Shown here: one piece after another, positions 1 to 5,544 of the stretch
Layout: each line of letters opens with the position of its first letter
How positions within the stretch are numbered: position 1 is the stretch's first letter
Assembly (NCBI GenBank): GCA_027073795.1
Contig: JALTEW010000406.1
Location: forward strand, 1 to 5,662
Length of the DNA: 5,662 nucleotides
From: a bacterium
GTDB taxonomy: Bacteria > Desulfobacterota > S145-22
Direction of reading: 5' to 3'
The notes under the pieces: generated by a model
What the model was told of the DNA's origin: nothing
The model's database searches: none
Seen by the model: only the letters and a program-made list of their open reading frames with translations
Made by a program: the position numbers and the translations under genes

Positions 1-58
1 GATATACTTATTTTTAGCTTGAAATTTGTCCTGCATTTTGGTATAAGGAAGGTGGATA

Positions 59-175
59 TTAGCCAAGCTCGAGGTAAAAGGCATGATAAATATCAAAGAT
101 CTTCAGGGCGGCTACGGTCCGGAAAGCAGGGATGGAGGGGGAAAGTACCCCTGAAGGCGCCTTTTCGACTTTCAT
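59..175 (-). CDS. Possible small protein (38 aa) or translated dispersed element
   Basis: This frame runs from ATG at 175-173 to TAA at 61-59, with an in-frame TAA immediately upstream of the ATG. The product would begin MKVEKAPSGV and contain the phrase AALKIFDIYHAFYLELG near its end. Amino-acid composition is balanced and a little over half of the third codon positions are G or C, unlike the flanking AT-rich DNA. No Shine-Dalgarno sequence precedes the ATG, which argues against efficient translation. It lies on the same strand as the response regulator and about 175 bases downstream of it. It could be a real small gene, a remnant, or part of a repeated intergenic element whose sequence happens to be open. 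I do not recognise a function. Confidence 0.25.
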   Translation of the reverse strand: MKVEKAPSGVLSPSIPAFRTVAALKIFDIYHAFYLELG

Positions 176-218
176 TTATGTGATTTGTAGTGCTATAAAC
201 CGATTTTTCACCTTCAGG
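100..218. repeat. Three-copy CTTCAGG inverted/direct half-site array
   Basis: CTTCAGGG at 101-108 is complementary to CCCTGAAG at 149-156 (loop about 40 bases). A G-T pair at 100/157 extends the stem to 9 pairs. The middle copy, CCTGAAGG at 150-157, is also an exact inverted repeat of CCTTCAGG at 211-218 (loop 53 bases), so the two stems exclude each other. A third competitor is the local hairpin GGGG (138-141) with CCCC (148-151). The palindrome AAGGCGCCTT at 154-163 overlaps the middle copy. This could be a folded RNA, a protein-binding array, or chance. No downstream plus-strand gene is close enough to suggest a riboswitch. Confidence 0.35.
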
Positions 219-349
219 AAACCGTTGAACCCTATTTTTTCCCTGTTTGGCTTCTACCTATATGAATATGCCTATCATACCCAAATAAAAGCATCCTGAC
301 TTTTTACGAGGGTGTCAATGTTGCTTCTCTTTGCCTTTTATGGATGGAA

Positions 350-1027
350 TCAATCTTTTTCCTCGAGGAGGTAGCCGGCGCCACGAATGGTATGGATGAG
401 CTTTTTTTCAAAGGGGCGGTCAATCTTGTCGCGCAATCGGCAGACACGTGCCTCCACCACATTGGTTTGAGGATCGAAGTTATAATCCCAGACATGTTCC
501 ATAATCATGGTCTTGGAAACAATCCGCCCCGCGTTTCGCACGAGGTATTCCAGAAGGGCAAATTCCTTGGCCTGCAGCTCAATTTCGGTACCCTGGCGCA
601 AGACCTTGCGCTTGGCCAGGTCCATCTTAAGGTCTCCAACCTCCAATTGCATTGGCTCGGGGATGGCGTTGGCGCGTCGGATCAGGGCCTGGATACGCGC
701 CAGCAGTTCGGCAAAGGCAAAGGGTTTGATGAGATAGTCATCTCCGCCGGCGTGCAGCCCCTTAACCCGGTCATCTACCGAGCCCCGAGCACTGAGGATG
801 AGGACTGGCGTTGTAATCTTCTGGCCTCGAAGCCTTTCAATTAGTGTGATACCATCCAGTTTTGGCAGCATGATATCCACGATAGCCGCGTCGTAAGGTT
901 CGGTCAAAGCCAGGTGCAAACCATCCTCACCGTTGTCGGCATGGTCCACGGCGTATCCCTCCTGGCGCAACCCCTTGGCAACAAATCCCGCGACGCGCTT
1001 ATCATCTTCTATGATGAGAATTCTCAT
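350..1027 (-). CDS. OmpR/PhoB-family two-component response regulator
   Basis: This is a cytoplasmic DNA-binding transcription regulator of 225 aa, a normal full length. Residues 1-115 form the receiver domain: acidic pocket D8 and D9, predicted phosphoacceptor D51 in VDIMLP, switch serine S79 and conserved lysine K101 in KPF. Residues 127-222 form the winged-helix output domain, with the ELQAKEFALLEYL entry helix, a recognition region ending in VCRLRDKID, and the closing wing HTIRGAGYLLEE. All phosphorylation residues are present. The ATG is preceded by a weak GGGA-type ribosome site 5 bases away. The overall pattern resembles regulators of the CusR/CopR/QseB group, but the signal cannot be read from sequence. 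No histidine kinase lies downstream in the window and the upstream neighbour is divergent, so it is orphan here. Regulation by its own product is possible because an inverted repeat overlaps the predicted promoter. Confidence 0.95.
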   Translation of the reverse strand: MRILIIEDDKRVAGFVAKGLRQEGYAVDHADNGEDGLHLALTEPYDAAIVDIMLPKLDGITLIERLRGQKITTPVLILSARGSVDDRVKGLHAGGDDYLIKPFAFAELLARIQALIRRANAIPEPMQLEVGDLKMDLAKRKVLRQGTEIELQAKEFALLEYLVRNAGRIVSKTMIMEHVWDYNFDPQTNVVEARVCRLRDKIDRPFEKKLIHTIRGAGYLLEEKD

Positions 1028-1057
1028 GCATATCCCACGTGAAAGTTTTTTACTTAT

Positions 1058-1097
1058 TCTGTGCGAAACTCTACCACAGATTCCCGGGTTGATTCAA
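1058..1097 (-). promoter_or_regulatory. Candidate promoter of the response regulator, with overlapping inverted repeat
   Basis: On the minus strand, TTGAAT (1097-1092) and TAGAGT (1073-1068) are separated by 18 bases, a fair sigma70-type match. The start of transcription would be near 1061, giving a leader of about 35 bases. The inverted repeat TCTGTG (1058-1063) with CACAGA (1075-1080), 11-base spacer, straddles the -10 element and could be an operator. Each element is short, so chance matches are possible. Confidence 0.35.
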
Positions 1098-1116
1098 GGA
1101 CCTCTGTCCGTTTCTG

Positions 1117-1163
1117 TTTGACTTGAGGCCTCACCTTTTCGATTGAGAAAATATTTGACTTGA
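1117..1163 (+). repeat. Direct repeat of TTTGACTTGA in the divergent intergenic region
   Basis: The exact 10-base sequence TTTGACTTGA occurs at 1117-1126 and 1154-1163, 37 bases apart start to start. The second copy includes the -35 hexamer of the candidate promoter for the DUF1847 gene. Direct repeats are typical of OmpR-family binding sites, though those usually lie about one helical turn apart rather than 37 bases. It may be an operator or a duplicated -35 region. Confidence 0.4.
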
Positions 1164-1183
1164 CAGGGAATGCTGCGTAAGAT
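1155..1183 (+). promoter_or_regulatory. Candidate sigma70 promoter of the DUF1847 gene
   Basis: TTGACT at 1155-1160 is followed after 17 bases by TAAGAT at 1178-1183. An overlapping TTGACA at 1160-1165 gives a second but badly spaced -35. Transcription would start near 1190, leaving a leader of about 115 bases before the ATG at 1305. Confidence 0.5.
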
Positions 1184-1214
1184 CCTGTTAGAGTTTATTG
1201 GGAAAAGAGGCGGA

Positions 1215-1236
1215 GCGAGCAGAAAATTTTCTTCGC
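1215..1236 (+). other. Hairpin-forming sequence in the DUF1847 leader
   Basis: The 12-base perfect palindrome AGAAAATTTTCT (1221-1232) is flanked by GCGA (1215-1218) and TCGC (1233-1236), which can pair across a two-base bulge. In DNA it would be a small cruciform or protein site. In RNA the palindrome has no free loop unless its centre opens. No T-run follows, so it is not a terminator. Confidence 0.3.
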
Positions 1237-1291
1237 GCAGCAGGCGTTCGGATGAAAAAAGCCCCGAGGAATCTGACCCCAAAATACCAAT

Positions 1292-1297
1292 AAGGAG
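1292..1297 (+). promoter_or_regulatory. Ribosome binding site of the DUF1847 gene
   Basis: AAGGAG lies 7 bases before the ATG at 1305 and fixes that start. It is a strong match to the anti-Shine-Dalgarno sequence. Confidence 0.8.
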
Positions 1298-1304
1298 ACA
1301 GTAG

Positions 1305-2021
1305 ATGGGGAAGAAAACAATTCCAATGTGTGCGATTTGTGCCGTAAGCCATCGAGCGTGCACCGAGGAAGATGGAGAGGGTCCGGCATTTTGCCCTACA
1401 GAGAACAAGAGGGAAATCATCGAGAAAGCCAACAGGGAATATGAGAAACCCGAGGTCAGGAAGTTTGCTCGAATGGCTTCTATTCAGGAGGGCGAGTGTT
1501 ACGCCAACCGGCATATCAAGCCCTATGTATCACATCCCGTGAAGCCGAGGGTGCAGGAGGTTTGTGAATTTGCGAAAAAGATGGGATTTCAGAGACTGGG
1601 GATTGCCTTCTGTGAAGGACTTTTCAAGGAAGCTCGGGCCTTGGCAGAGATTCTGACGGTGCAAGGGTTCGAAGTGGTTTCCGTGGTTTGCAAGGTGGGG
1701 CGTACCCCGAAAGAGGTTTTGGGAATTAAAGAGGAAGAGAAGATTCTGATCGGGGAGTTTGAACCCATGTGCAGTCCCATCGCTCAGGCCATGGTGCTCA
1801 ACGATGCCAAAACGGATTTTAATGTTGTGGTAGGCCTGTGTGTGGGACATGACTCCCTCTTTTTCAAGTACAGCGATGCGCCTGTGACAGTCCTGGTGGC
1901 AAAGGACCGTGTCCTGGGTCATAACCCCGTGGCCGCCTTGTACACCAGCGGTTCCTACTATGCCCGGCTCCTGCGACCAGGGATTGATCCACCCGAGGAA
2001 GGGGCAGAAAAGAAACCCTGA
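1305..2021 (+). CDS. DUF1847 (COG4887-type) predicted metal-binding protein
   Basis: The product is a cytoplasmic protein of 238 aa with no signal peptide or membrane segment. The N-terminus carries a compact cysteine cluster, C9-x2-C12-x6-C19-x10-C30, suited to binding a metal or iron-sulfur centre. Further cysteines are C65, C87, C103, C129, C156 and C179, giving ten in all. The second half shows the pattern I know from DUF1847: a Rossmann-like stretch around residues 97-130, MCSPIAQAMVLN at 155-166, GLCVGHDSLFFKYSDAP at 177-193, then KDRVLGHNP at 200-208. The family is annotated as uncharacterised metal-binding and occurs mainly in anaerobes. No reaction has been assigned as far as I know. 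The start is set by the strong ribosome site just upstream. The gene is divergent from the response regulator and separated from trpS by a new promoter, so it is probably transcribed alone. Confidence 0.88.
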   Translation: MGKKTIPMCAICAVSHRACTEEDGEGPAFCPTENKREIIEKANREYEKPEVRKFARMASIQEGECYANRHIKPYVSHPVKPRVQEVCEFAKKMGFQRLGIAFCEGLFKEARALAEILTVQGFEVVSVVCKVGRTPKEVLGIKEEEKILIGEFEPMCSPIAQAMVLNDAKTDFNVVVGLCVGHDSLFFKYSDAPVTVLVAKDRVLGHNPVAALYTSGSYYARLLRPGIDPPEEGAEKKP

Positions 2022-2090
2022 TAGAGTTGTTTTGCACCTTTATCTCTCCCCGCTTGCCGGCTTTATGGCAAACCCTCTCTTTCAAGGAGC

Positions 2091-2114
2091 ATTGCCTTCT
2101 TTGTAAAAGGCGAT
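2091..2114 (+). terminator. Possible transcript-end hairpin after the DUF1847 gene
   Basis: ATTGCCTT (2091-2098) pairs with AAGGCGAT (2107-2114) across an 8-base loop, eight pairs including one G-U. A weaker stem, TTGCC (2054-2058) with GGCAA (2067-2071), lies upstream. Neither is followed by a T-run, so this is not a classic intrinsic terminator. It sits between the DUF1847 stop and the trpS promoter, where a transcript end is expected. Confidence 0.3.
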
Positions 2115-2125
2115 ACATATCCTCG

Positions 2126-2188
2126 AGGGGTGGCTGTTTCGTTGACTCCCCTATAAATATCCGCTATAAAATCCTAAATCAAAGGAGG
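2126..2188 (+). promoter_or_regulatory. Promoter and ribosome binding site of the trpS-scpA-sppA run
   Basis: TTGACT (2142-2147), a 17-base spacer and TATAAA (2165-2170) make the best sigma70-type promoter in the window. Transcription would start near 2177. AGGAGG at 2183-2188 lies 5 bases before the trpS ATG, so the leader is under 20 bases, leaving no room for a T-box or attenuator downstream of the start site. The inverted repeat AGGGG (2126-2130) with CCCCT (2148-2152) brackets the -35 hexamer and could be an operator, though five-base arms are weak evidence. Confidence 0.7.
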
Positions 2189-2193
2189 ATAAG

Positions 2194-3186
2194 ATGAGTA
2201 AAAAACGGGTGGTGAGTGGTATGCGCCCAACGGGAAAATCCCATCTTGGGCATCTTCATGGAATCTTCGAGAACTGGCGCGCGTTGCAGGACACGTACGA
2301 GTGTTTCTATTTTGCCGCTGACTGGCATGCCCTGACCTCCGAATACAAACACCCCGAAGTGGTGGGGCAGAACCTGTGGGAGATGTTTGCCGATATGCTC
2401 AGCGCCGGGGTAGGCACAGGCGAAAATGCGGGGTATCTGTTTATCCAGTCACAGGTTAAGGAACACGCGGAACTCTTTCTTCTCCTTTCCATGGTTACCC
2501 CTCTCGGCTGGCTTGAGCGGAACCCGACTTACAAGGAATTGATGCGGGAGCTGAAGGAAAAGGATATCCATACCTTCGGCTTTCTGGGATACCCGGTGCT
2601 TCAAGCGGCGGATATCGTTATTTACAAGGCACATTATGTCCCTGTGGGAAAAGACCAGCTTCCCCATCTTGAGATTACGCGGGAGATCGCGCGTCGTTTC
2701 AACTTCCTGTATGGGAAGGAGACGCTGGTCCCTCCGGATGCCCTGTTGACCGAAGCCGCGGCCCTGGGGGGGGTAGATGGAAGGAAGATGAGTAAGAGCT
2801 ATGATAACGCCATCTACCTGGCCGATACCCCGGAGGAAATCAAACAGAAAATTTCTCGCATGGTAACCGACACCCGAAGGGCGCGGAAGTCTGATCCGGG
2901 TGAACCTGACGCGTGTAACCTTTACCCATTCCACAAAATCTATTCTCCGAAGGAATTGCAGTCTCAGATCGCTGAGGATTGCCGGAAAGCCACCATCGGG
3001 TGTGTCCAGTGTAAGAAGTACCTGATAAAGAATCTCATTGAGGGGCTCGCTCCCCTTCAGGAAAGGCGGGCGTATTATCTTGCCCACCTGGATGAGGTGA
3101 AAGAAATTGTTTATGCCGGAACAGAAAAGGCACGGGGGGTGGCAAGCCAAACCATGGCGGAAGTGCGGGATGTCCTCGGTTTCTGA
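2194..3186 (+). CDS. trpS: Tryptophan--tRNA ligase with a predicted 4Fe-4S cysteine motif
   Basis: This class I aminoacyl-tRNA synthetase attaches tryptophan to tRNA-Trp in the cytoplasm using ATP. At 330 aa it has the usual bacterial length. The HIGH-type signature appears as PTGKSHLGHLHG (residues 12-23) and the KMSKS loop is intact at 198-202 within GGVDGRKMSKSYDN. The stretch GYPVLQAADIVIYKA (132-146) followed by VPVGKDQLPHLE is the family's tryptophan-site and dimer region. Four cysteines in the C-terminal part, C241, C263, C270 and C273, form C-x21-C-x6-C-x2-C. This closely matches the motif reported to bind a 4Fe-4S cluster near the anticodon-binding surface in Thermotoga maritima TrpRS. 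The start has a strong ribosome site and promoter. The gene leads the run and its 3' end overlaps scpA. Confidence 0.96.
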   Translation: MSKKRVVSGMRPTGKSHLGHLHGIFENWRALQDTYECFYFAADWHALTSEYKHPEVVGQNLWEMFADMLSAGVGTGENAGYLFIQSQVKEHAELFLLLSMVTPLGWLERNPTYKELMRELKEKDIHTFGFLGYPVLQAADIVIYKAHYVPVGKDQLPHLEITREIARRFNFLYGKETLVPPDALLTEAAALGGVDGRKMSKSYDNAIYLADTPEEIKQKISRMVTDTRRARKSDPGEPDACNLYPFHKIYSPKELQSQIAEDCRKATIGCVQCKKYLIKNLIEGLAPLQERRAYYLAHLDEVKEIVYAGTEKARGVASQTMAEVRDVLGF

Positions 3187-3898
3187 AGCTTATAGTGTCA
3201 GGCTTGACCAGTTCGAGGGACCACTCGACCTTCTTCTTTTTCTGATTCGGAAAAACAAGATAGATATTACCGATATCCCCATCGCTGAAATCGCGCGCCA
3301 GTACCTTGGCACCCTCCAGGAGATGCGGCGACTCAACCTTGACCTCGCGGGAGAATACTTGGTCATGGCTTCTACTCTGATGTTCATTAAATCCCGTATG
3401 CTCTTGCCCGCAGAGCCGGCTGAAGATGGCCAGGAAGAAGACCCAAGAAGGGAATTGGTGGAGAAGCTCCTGACATACGAGCGCTATCAGCGGGCGGCAC
3501 AACTGCTTCTGGAACGTCCCATCCTTTTCGAGGATACCTTTCCCCGCATCAGTCGGGAGGAAGTGGAGGCGGGCGAGGAGGATATCAGCCTTGCCCTGGG
3601 CGATATCTCCTTGGAAACCCTTGTTGATTTCTTCCGGGAGGTCTGCAGGGGACTAAAAGAACCCTTTACCCACCAGGTCCAGATGGAAAGGCTCAACCTT
3701 CGGGATCATATTCAGGAGGTCATGGAGCGGCTCCAAACAGTCCGGGACGGGCTGTGGCTCCGGGAATTACTTTCCCATCCCGTTACCCGTCTGCGGGTGA
3801 TTATGACCTTCCTGGCGATTCTCGAACTGGCGCGCCAGCGGATGATCCGGGTATTTCAAGAGGGTCTTTATGAAGAAATCAGGATTCAGGCGGTTTGA
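3170..3898 (+). CDS. scpA: Segregation and condensation protein A (kleisin)
   Basis: ScpA is the kleisin subunit that bridges the Smc ATPase heads and works with ScpB in chromosome condensation and segregation. The start at 3170 gives 242 aa and places the hallmark FEGPLDLLLFLI at residues 15-26, as in most homologues. GGAAG lies 6 bases upstream. An in-frame ATG at 3107 would add 21 residues of unlikely sequence. Next come the helical N-domain with DLAGEYLVMASTLMFIKSRML, an acidic linker (EPAEDGQEEDP), and a C-terminal winged helix ending RLRVIMTFLAILELARQRM, which in the family contacts the Smc head. The gene overlaps trpS by 17 bases, suggesting translational coupling. The usual partner scpB is not adjacent, which is unusual. 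Confidence 0.93.
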   Translation: MSSVSEAYSVRLDQFEGPLDLLLFLIRKNKIDITDIPIAEIARQYLGTLQEMRRLNLDLAGEYLVMASTLMFIKSRMLLPAEPAEDGQEEDPRRELVEKLLTYERYQRAAQLLLERPILFEDTFPRISREEVEAGEEDISLALGDISLETLVDFFREVCRGLKEPFTHQVQMERLNLRDHIQEVMERLQTVRDGLWLRELLSHPVTRLRVIMTFLAILELARQRMIRVFQEGLYEEIRIQAV

Positions 3899-3915
3899 AT
3901 AGGCGAGAGAAAAAC

Positions 3916-4623
3916 ATGATAGCGGGTAGAACGCGATGGGGCCTTATCTTCCTTGGATGGGTGTTTTTCGCCATATCGGCCTATCCGGTATCTGCCTCTC
4001 GTTTTGCCCTTTTTGCCCTTGACATCCAGGAACCCCTTCAGGAAGGGAAGTCGGTGGGAGAGACAAGAAAGGTTGCCATTGCAAAGGGACTCAGCCAGGC
4101 CGTGGAGGAAGCGACCTATAAAATCATTCCTCAGGAGGGGCTCGATACCAGTTATCAGAAGCTCAAATCAGAGATCTTTGACCGGGCCAGCCGGTTTGTA
4201 CCCCAGTATAAGATCCTCGGGGAAAGGAAATTTCCCGGAACGTTTAACCTCAGCCTTCAGGTGACGGTGGATTTGGTCCTCCTTCGAAAGGCCCTGCTGT
4301 CTGCGGGTGTTATCAGGACGGAAAAAAAGGAGAAAACTGCTCTGCAAAACCCGTCCACACTCGAAATAAGGAATCTTGTCGACGGGAAGACCCTGACGGA
4401 GATATTGCATTTTTTTAAGCAACGCCCTGACCTTGTTGATGATTTCGAAATTATTAGCGCTCGCCATGGTGATTTCGTTTTTCGTTTCTACCCCCTTCAA
4501 TCGCTGGGTGAGATAACCTCCCAGATTCTGTATCACGCTCAGATCTCAGAGGGCACCTTCAAGGTTATCAAGCAGGAAAAGAATCATCTTATTCTGTCAT
4601 ATCGACTGGAACAACCATCCTGA
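3916..4623 (+). CDS. Exported protein of unknown function
   Basis: With the ATG at 3916 the product is 235 aa. It has a clear signal peptide: basic start MIAGRTRWG, hydrophobic core around residues 10-24, and a likely cut after VSA (25-27), so it should act in the periplasm. A GAGAG ribosome site lies 6 bases upstream. A TTG at 3895, overlapping the scpA stop as TTGA, would add seven charged residues ahead of the signal and is less likely. The mature part seems to have two alpha-beta segments. Residues 45-135 have an alanine-rich helix, then YKILGERKFPGTFNLSLQVTVD and a Leu-rich helix, a pattern loosely like FlgT N-terminal or DUF2066 domains. Residues 155-232 have a helix, GDFVFRFYPL, another helix and a final strand pair. 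I do not recognise a characterised family. Its place between scpA and sppA hints at an envelope role. Confidence 0.8.
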   Translation: MIAGRTRWGLIFLGWVFFAISAYPVSASRFALFALDIQEPLQEGKSVGETRKVAIAKGLSQAVEEATYKIIPQEGLDTSYQKLKSEIFDRASRFVPQYKILGERKFPGTFNLSLQVTVDLVLLRKALLSAGVIRTEKKEKTALQNPSTLEIRNLVDGKTLTEILHFFKQRPDLVDDFEIISARHGDFVFRFYPLQSLGEITSQILYHAQISEGTFKVIKQEKNHLILSYRLEQPS

Positions 4624-4641
4624 GATTAAGAGAGAAGCGCC

Positions 4642-5544
4642 ATGGAAAAAAAATCTAAAATCCTTATTGCAATTATTCCCCTTCTTTTTTTGTTGGCTGT
4701 CGCTTTTTTGGGATTTCTCGTCGCGCGTGTTGAGAAAAGGCATGCGGGTCTTATCCGTTCCGGAAAGCGTATCGGTGTTATCAGGGTGAAGGGGGTGATT
4801 ACAGATTCCGATGCCTTGATTAAGCAGATAAAGCGGTTTCGGGATGATAACGGAATCGGGGGGGTTATCCTGAGAATCAATTCACCCGGCGGAGGCGTTT
4901 CTCCCTCTCAGGAGATTTATGAAGAGGTTCGGAAGCTGAATCAGCGTAAGCCGGTGATTACCTCCATGGGAAGCGTATGTGCCTCTGGGGGTTATTACAT
5001 CGCGTCAGCCTCTGGAACGATCTTCGCAAATCCAGGTAGCGTTACGGGAAGCATCGGCGTTATCGTGGGGTTTTCAAACCTGAAAGGGCTGTTCGAAAAG
5101 ATTGGTGTGAAGAGTTATGTGATTAAAAGCGGTAAATTCAAGGATATCGGATATCCAACCCGTGATATGAACCCCGAGGATTTCAAGGTAATCCAGGAGG
5201 TGGTTGACTCCATTTACAATCAGTTTGTCAAAGCCGTGTCGGAAGGGCGCCGCATGCCAATTGAAAAGGTAAGGGCGCTTGCTGATGGCCGTGTTTTTTC
5301 AGGGCTTCAGGCCAGGCAACTGGGGCTTGTGGACAGGATTGGTAACCTGGAGGATGCCATTGCCTTCATGGCAAGGAGACTCGGCGTCCGTGGGAAACCT
5401 CAGGTAATCTATGCGAGAAAGCCTCGGGAGAGGCTCTGGCGGTTTTTCTTTAAGTCGCTGTTCGGAAAATGGGCTCAGCCCCTCCTTGCCCCACCAGACG
5501 TTTCCCCCTTTTACTATCTGTGGCCTGTGAATGCTGTGTTTTAG
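4642..5544 (+). CDS. sppA: Signal peptide peptidase SppA, short (36K) type, S49 family
   Basis: SppA degrades leftover signal peptides at the inner membrane using a Ser-Lys dyad. The protein is 300 aa, the usual size for the short, single-domain form. One hydrophobic N-terminal segment (about 7-29, after MEKKSK) should anchor it with the catalytic domain outside the cytoplasm. RINSPGGGVSPSQEIYEEV (78-96) is the substrate-groove region. S115 in SVCASGGYYIA is the predicted nucleophile, and K167 in SGKFKDIG is the predicted general base, 52 residues later, matching the spacing I recall for Bacillus SppA. NPGSVTGSIGVI (130-141) is also typical. The tail has an aromatic stretch and a hydrophobic end, FYYLWPVNAVF. 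It starts 18 bases after the exported-protein gene, with a GAGAAG-type ribosome site 4 bases upstream, so it is probably on the same transcript. Confidence 0.95.
   Translation: MEKKSKILIAIIPLLFLLAVAFLGFLVARVEKRHAGLIRSGKRIGVIRVKGVITDSDALIKQIKRFRDDNGIGGVILRINSPGGGVSPSQEIYEEVRKLNQRKPVITSMGSVCASGGYYIASASGTIFANPGSVTGSIGVIVGFSNLKGLFEKIGVKSYVIKSGKFKDIGYPTRDMNPEDFKVIQEVVDSIYNQFVKAVSEGRRMPIEKVRALADGRVFSGLQARQLGLVDRIGNLEDAIAFMARRLGVRGKPQVIYARKPRERLWRFFFKSLFGKWAQPLLAPPDVSPFYYLWPVNAVF

Larger units (their letters stand above)
1..349. other. Intergenic region left of the response regulator gene
   Basis: I see no standard gene here. The region is more AT-rich than its neighbours from about 180 onward. On the minus strand, where a partner histidine kinase would be expected after the response regulator, frames are short and broken. 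A plus-strand frame is open from the window edge to a TGA at 181-183, but its translation is very rich in Lys and Arg and its codon use is AT-ending, so it is not a convincing C-terminus. The region does hold a minus-strand 38-codon frame and several copies of a CTTCAGG half-site, listed separately. No clear hairpin plus T-run terminator for the response regulator was found. Confidence 0.6.

Noticed and set aside
105..135. Similarity of GGTCCGGAAAGCAGGG to the core of signal recognition particle RNA
   Set aside because: The SRP core needs a UCC-GGAA-GGA stem followed by AGCAG; here the 3' half of the stem is missing and the flanks do not form the long SRP helix.
83..154. Plus-strand 23-codon frame starting MINIKDLQGGYGPES with GAGGT 7 bases upstream
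   Set aside because: The start looks like the N-terminus of an ABC ATPase and the ribosome site spacing is good, but it stops at 152-154 and no frame beyond continues with a Walker A motif. It is probably chance, though a decayed gene start cannot be excluded.
232..294. 20-codon minus-strand frame after the response regulator
   Set aside because: It is too short and poorly initiated, and does not resemble the start of a histidine kinase.
132..299. Plus-strand 55-codon frame starting MEGESTPEGAF
   Set aside because: It has no properly spaced ribosome site, its codons in the second half are AT-rich, and it resembles no family I know.
344..844. 166-codon plus-strand frame opposite the response regulator
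   Set aside because: It is the antisense shadow of an intact, strongly recognisable regulator and has no ribosome site or family resemblance.
1252..1293. 13-codon leader peptide MKKAPRNLTPKYQ before the DUF1847 gene
   Set aside because: There is no ribosome site before the ATG and no run of one amino acid or terminator/antiterminator pair to suggest attenuation.
2449..3150. 233-codon minus-strand frame opposite trpS
   Set aside because: It is antisense to conserved TrpRS motifs, and its composition reflects the complementary strand of codon-biased DNA.
3107..3169. Upstream in-frame ATG extending scpA by 21 residues
   Set aside because: It has no well-placed ribosome site, would lengthen the overlap with trpS to 80 bases, and the added residues do not resemble ScpA N-termini.
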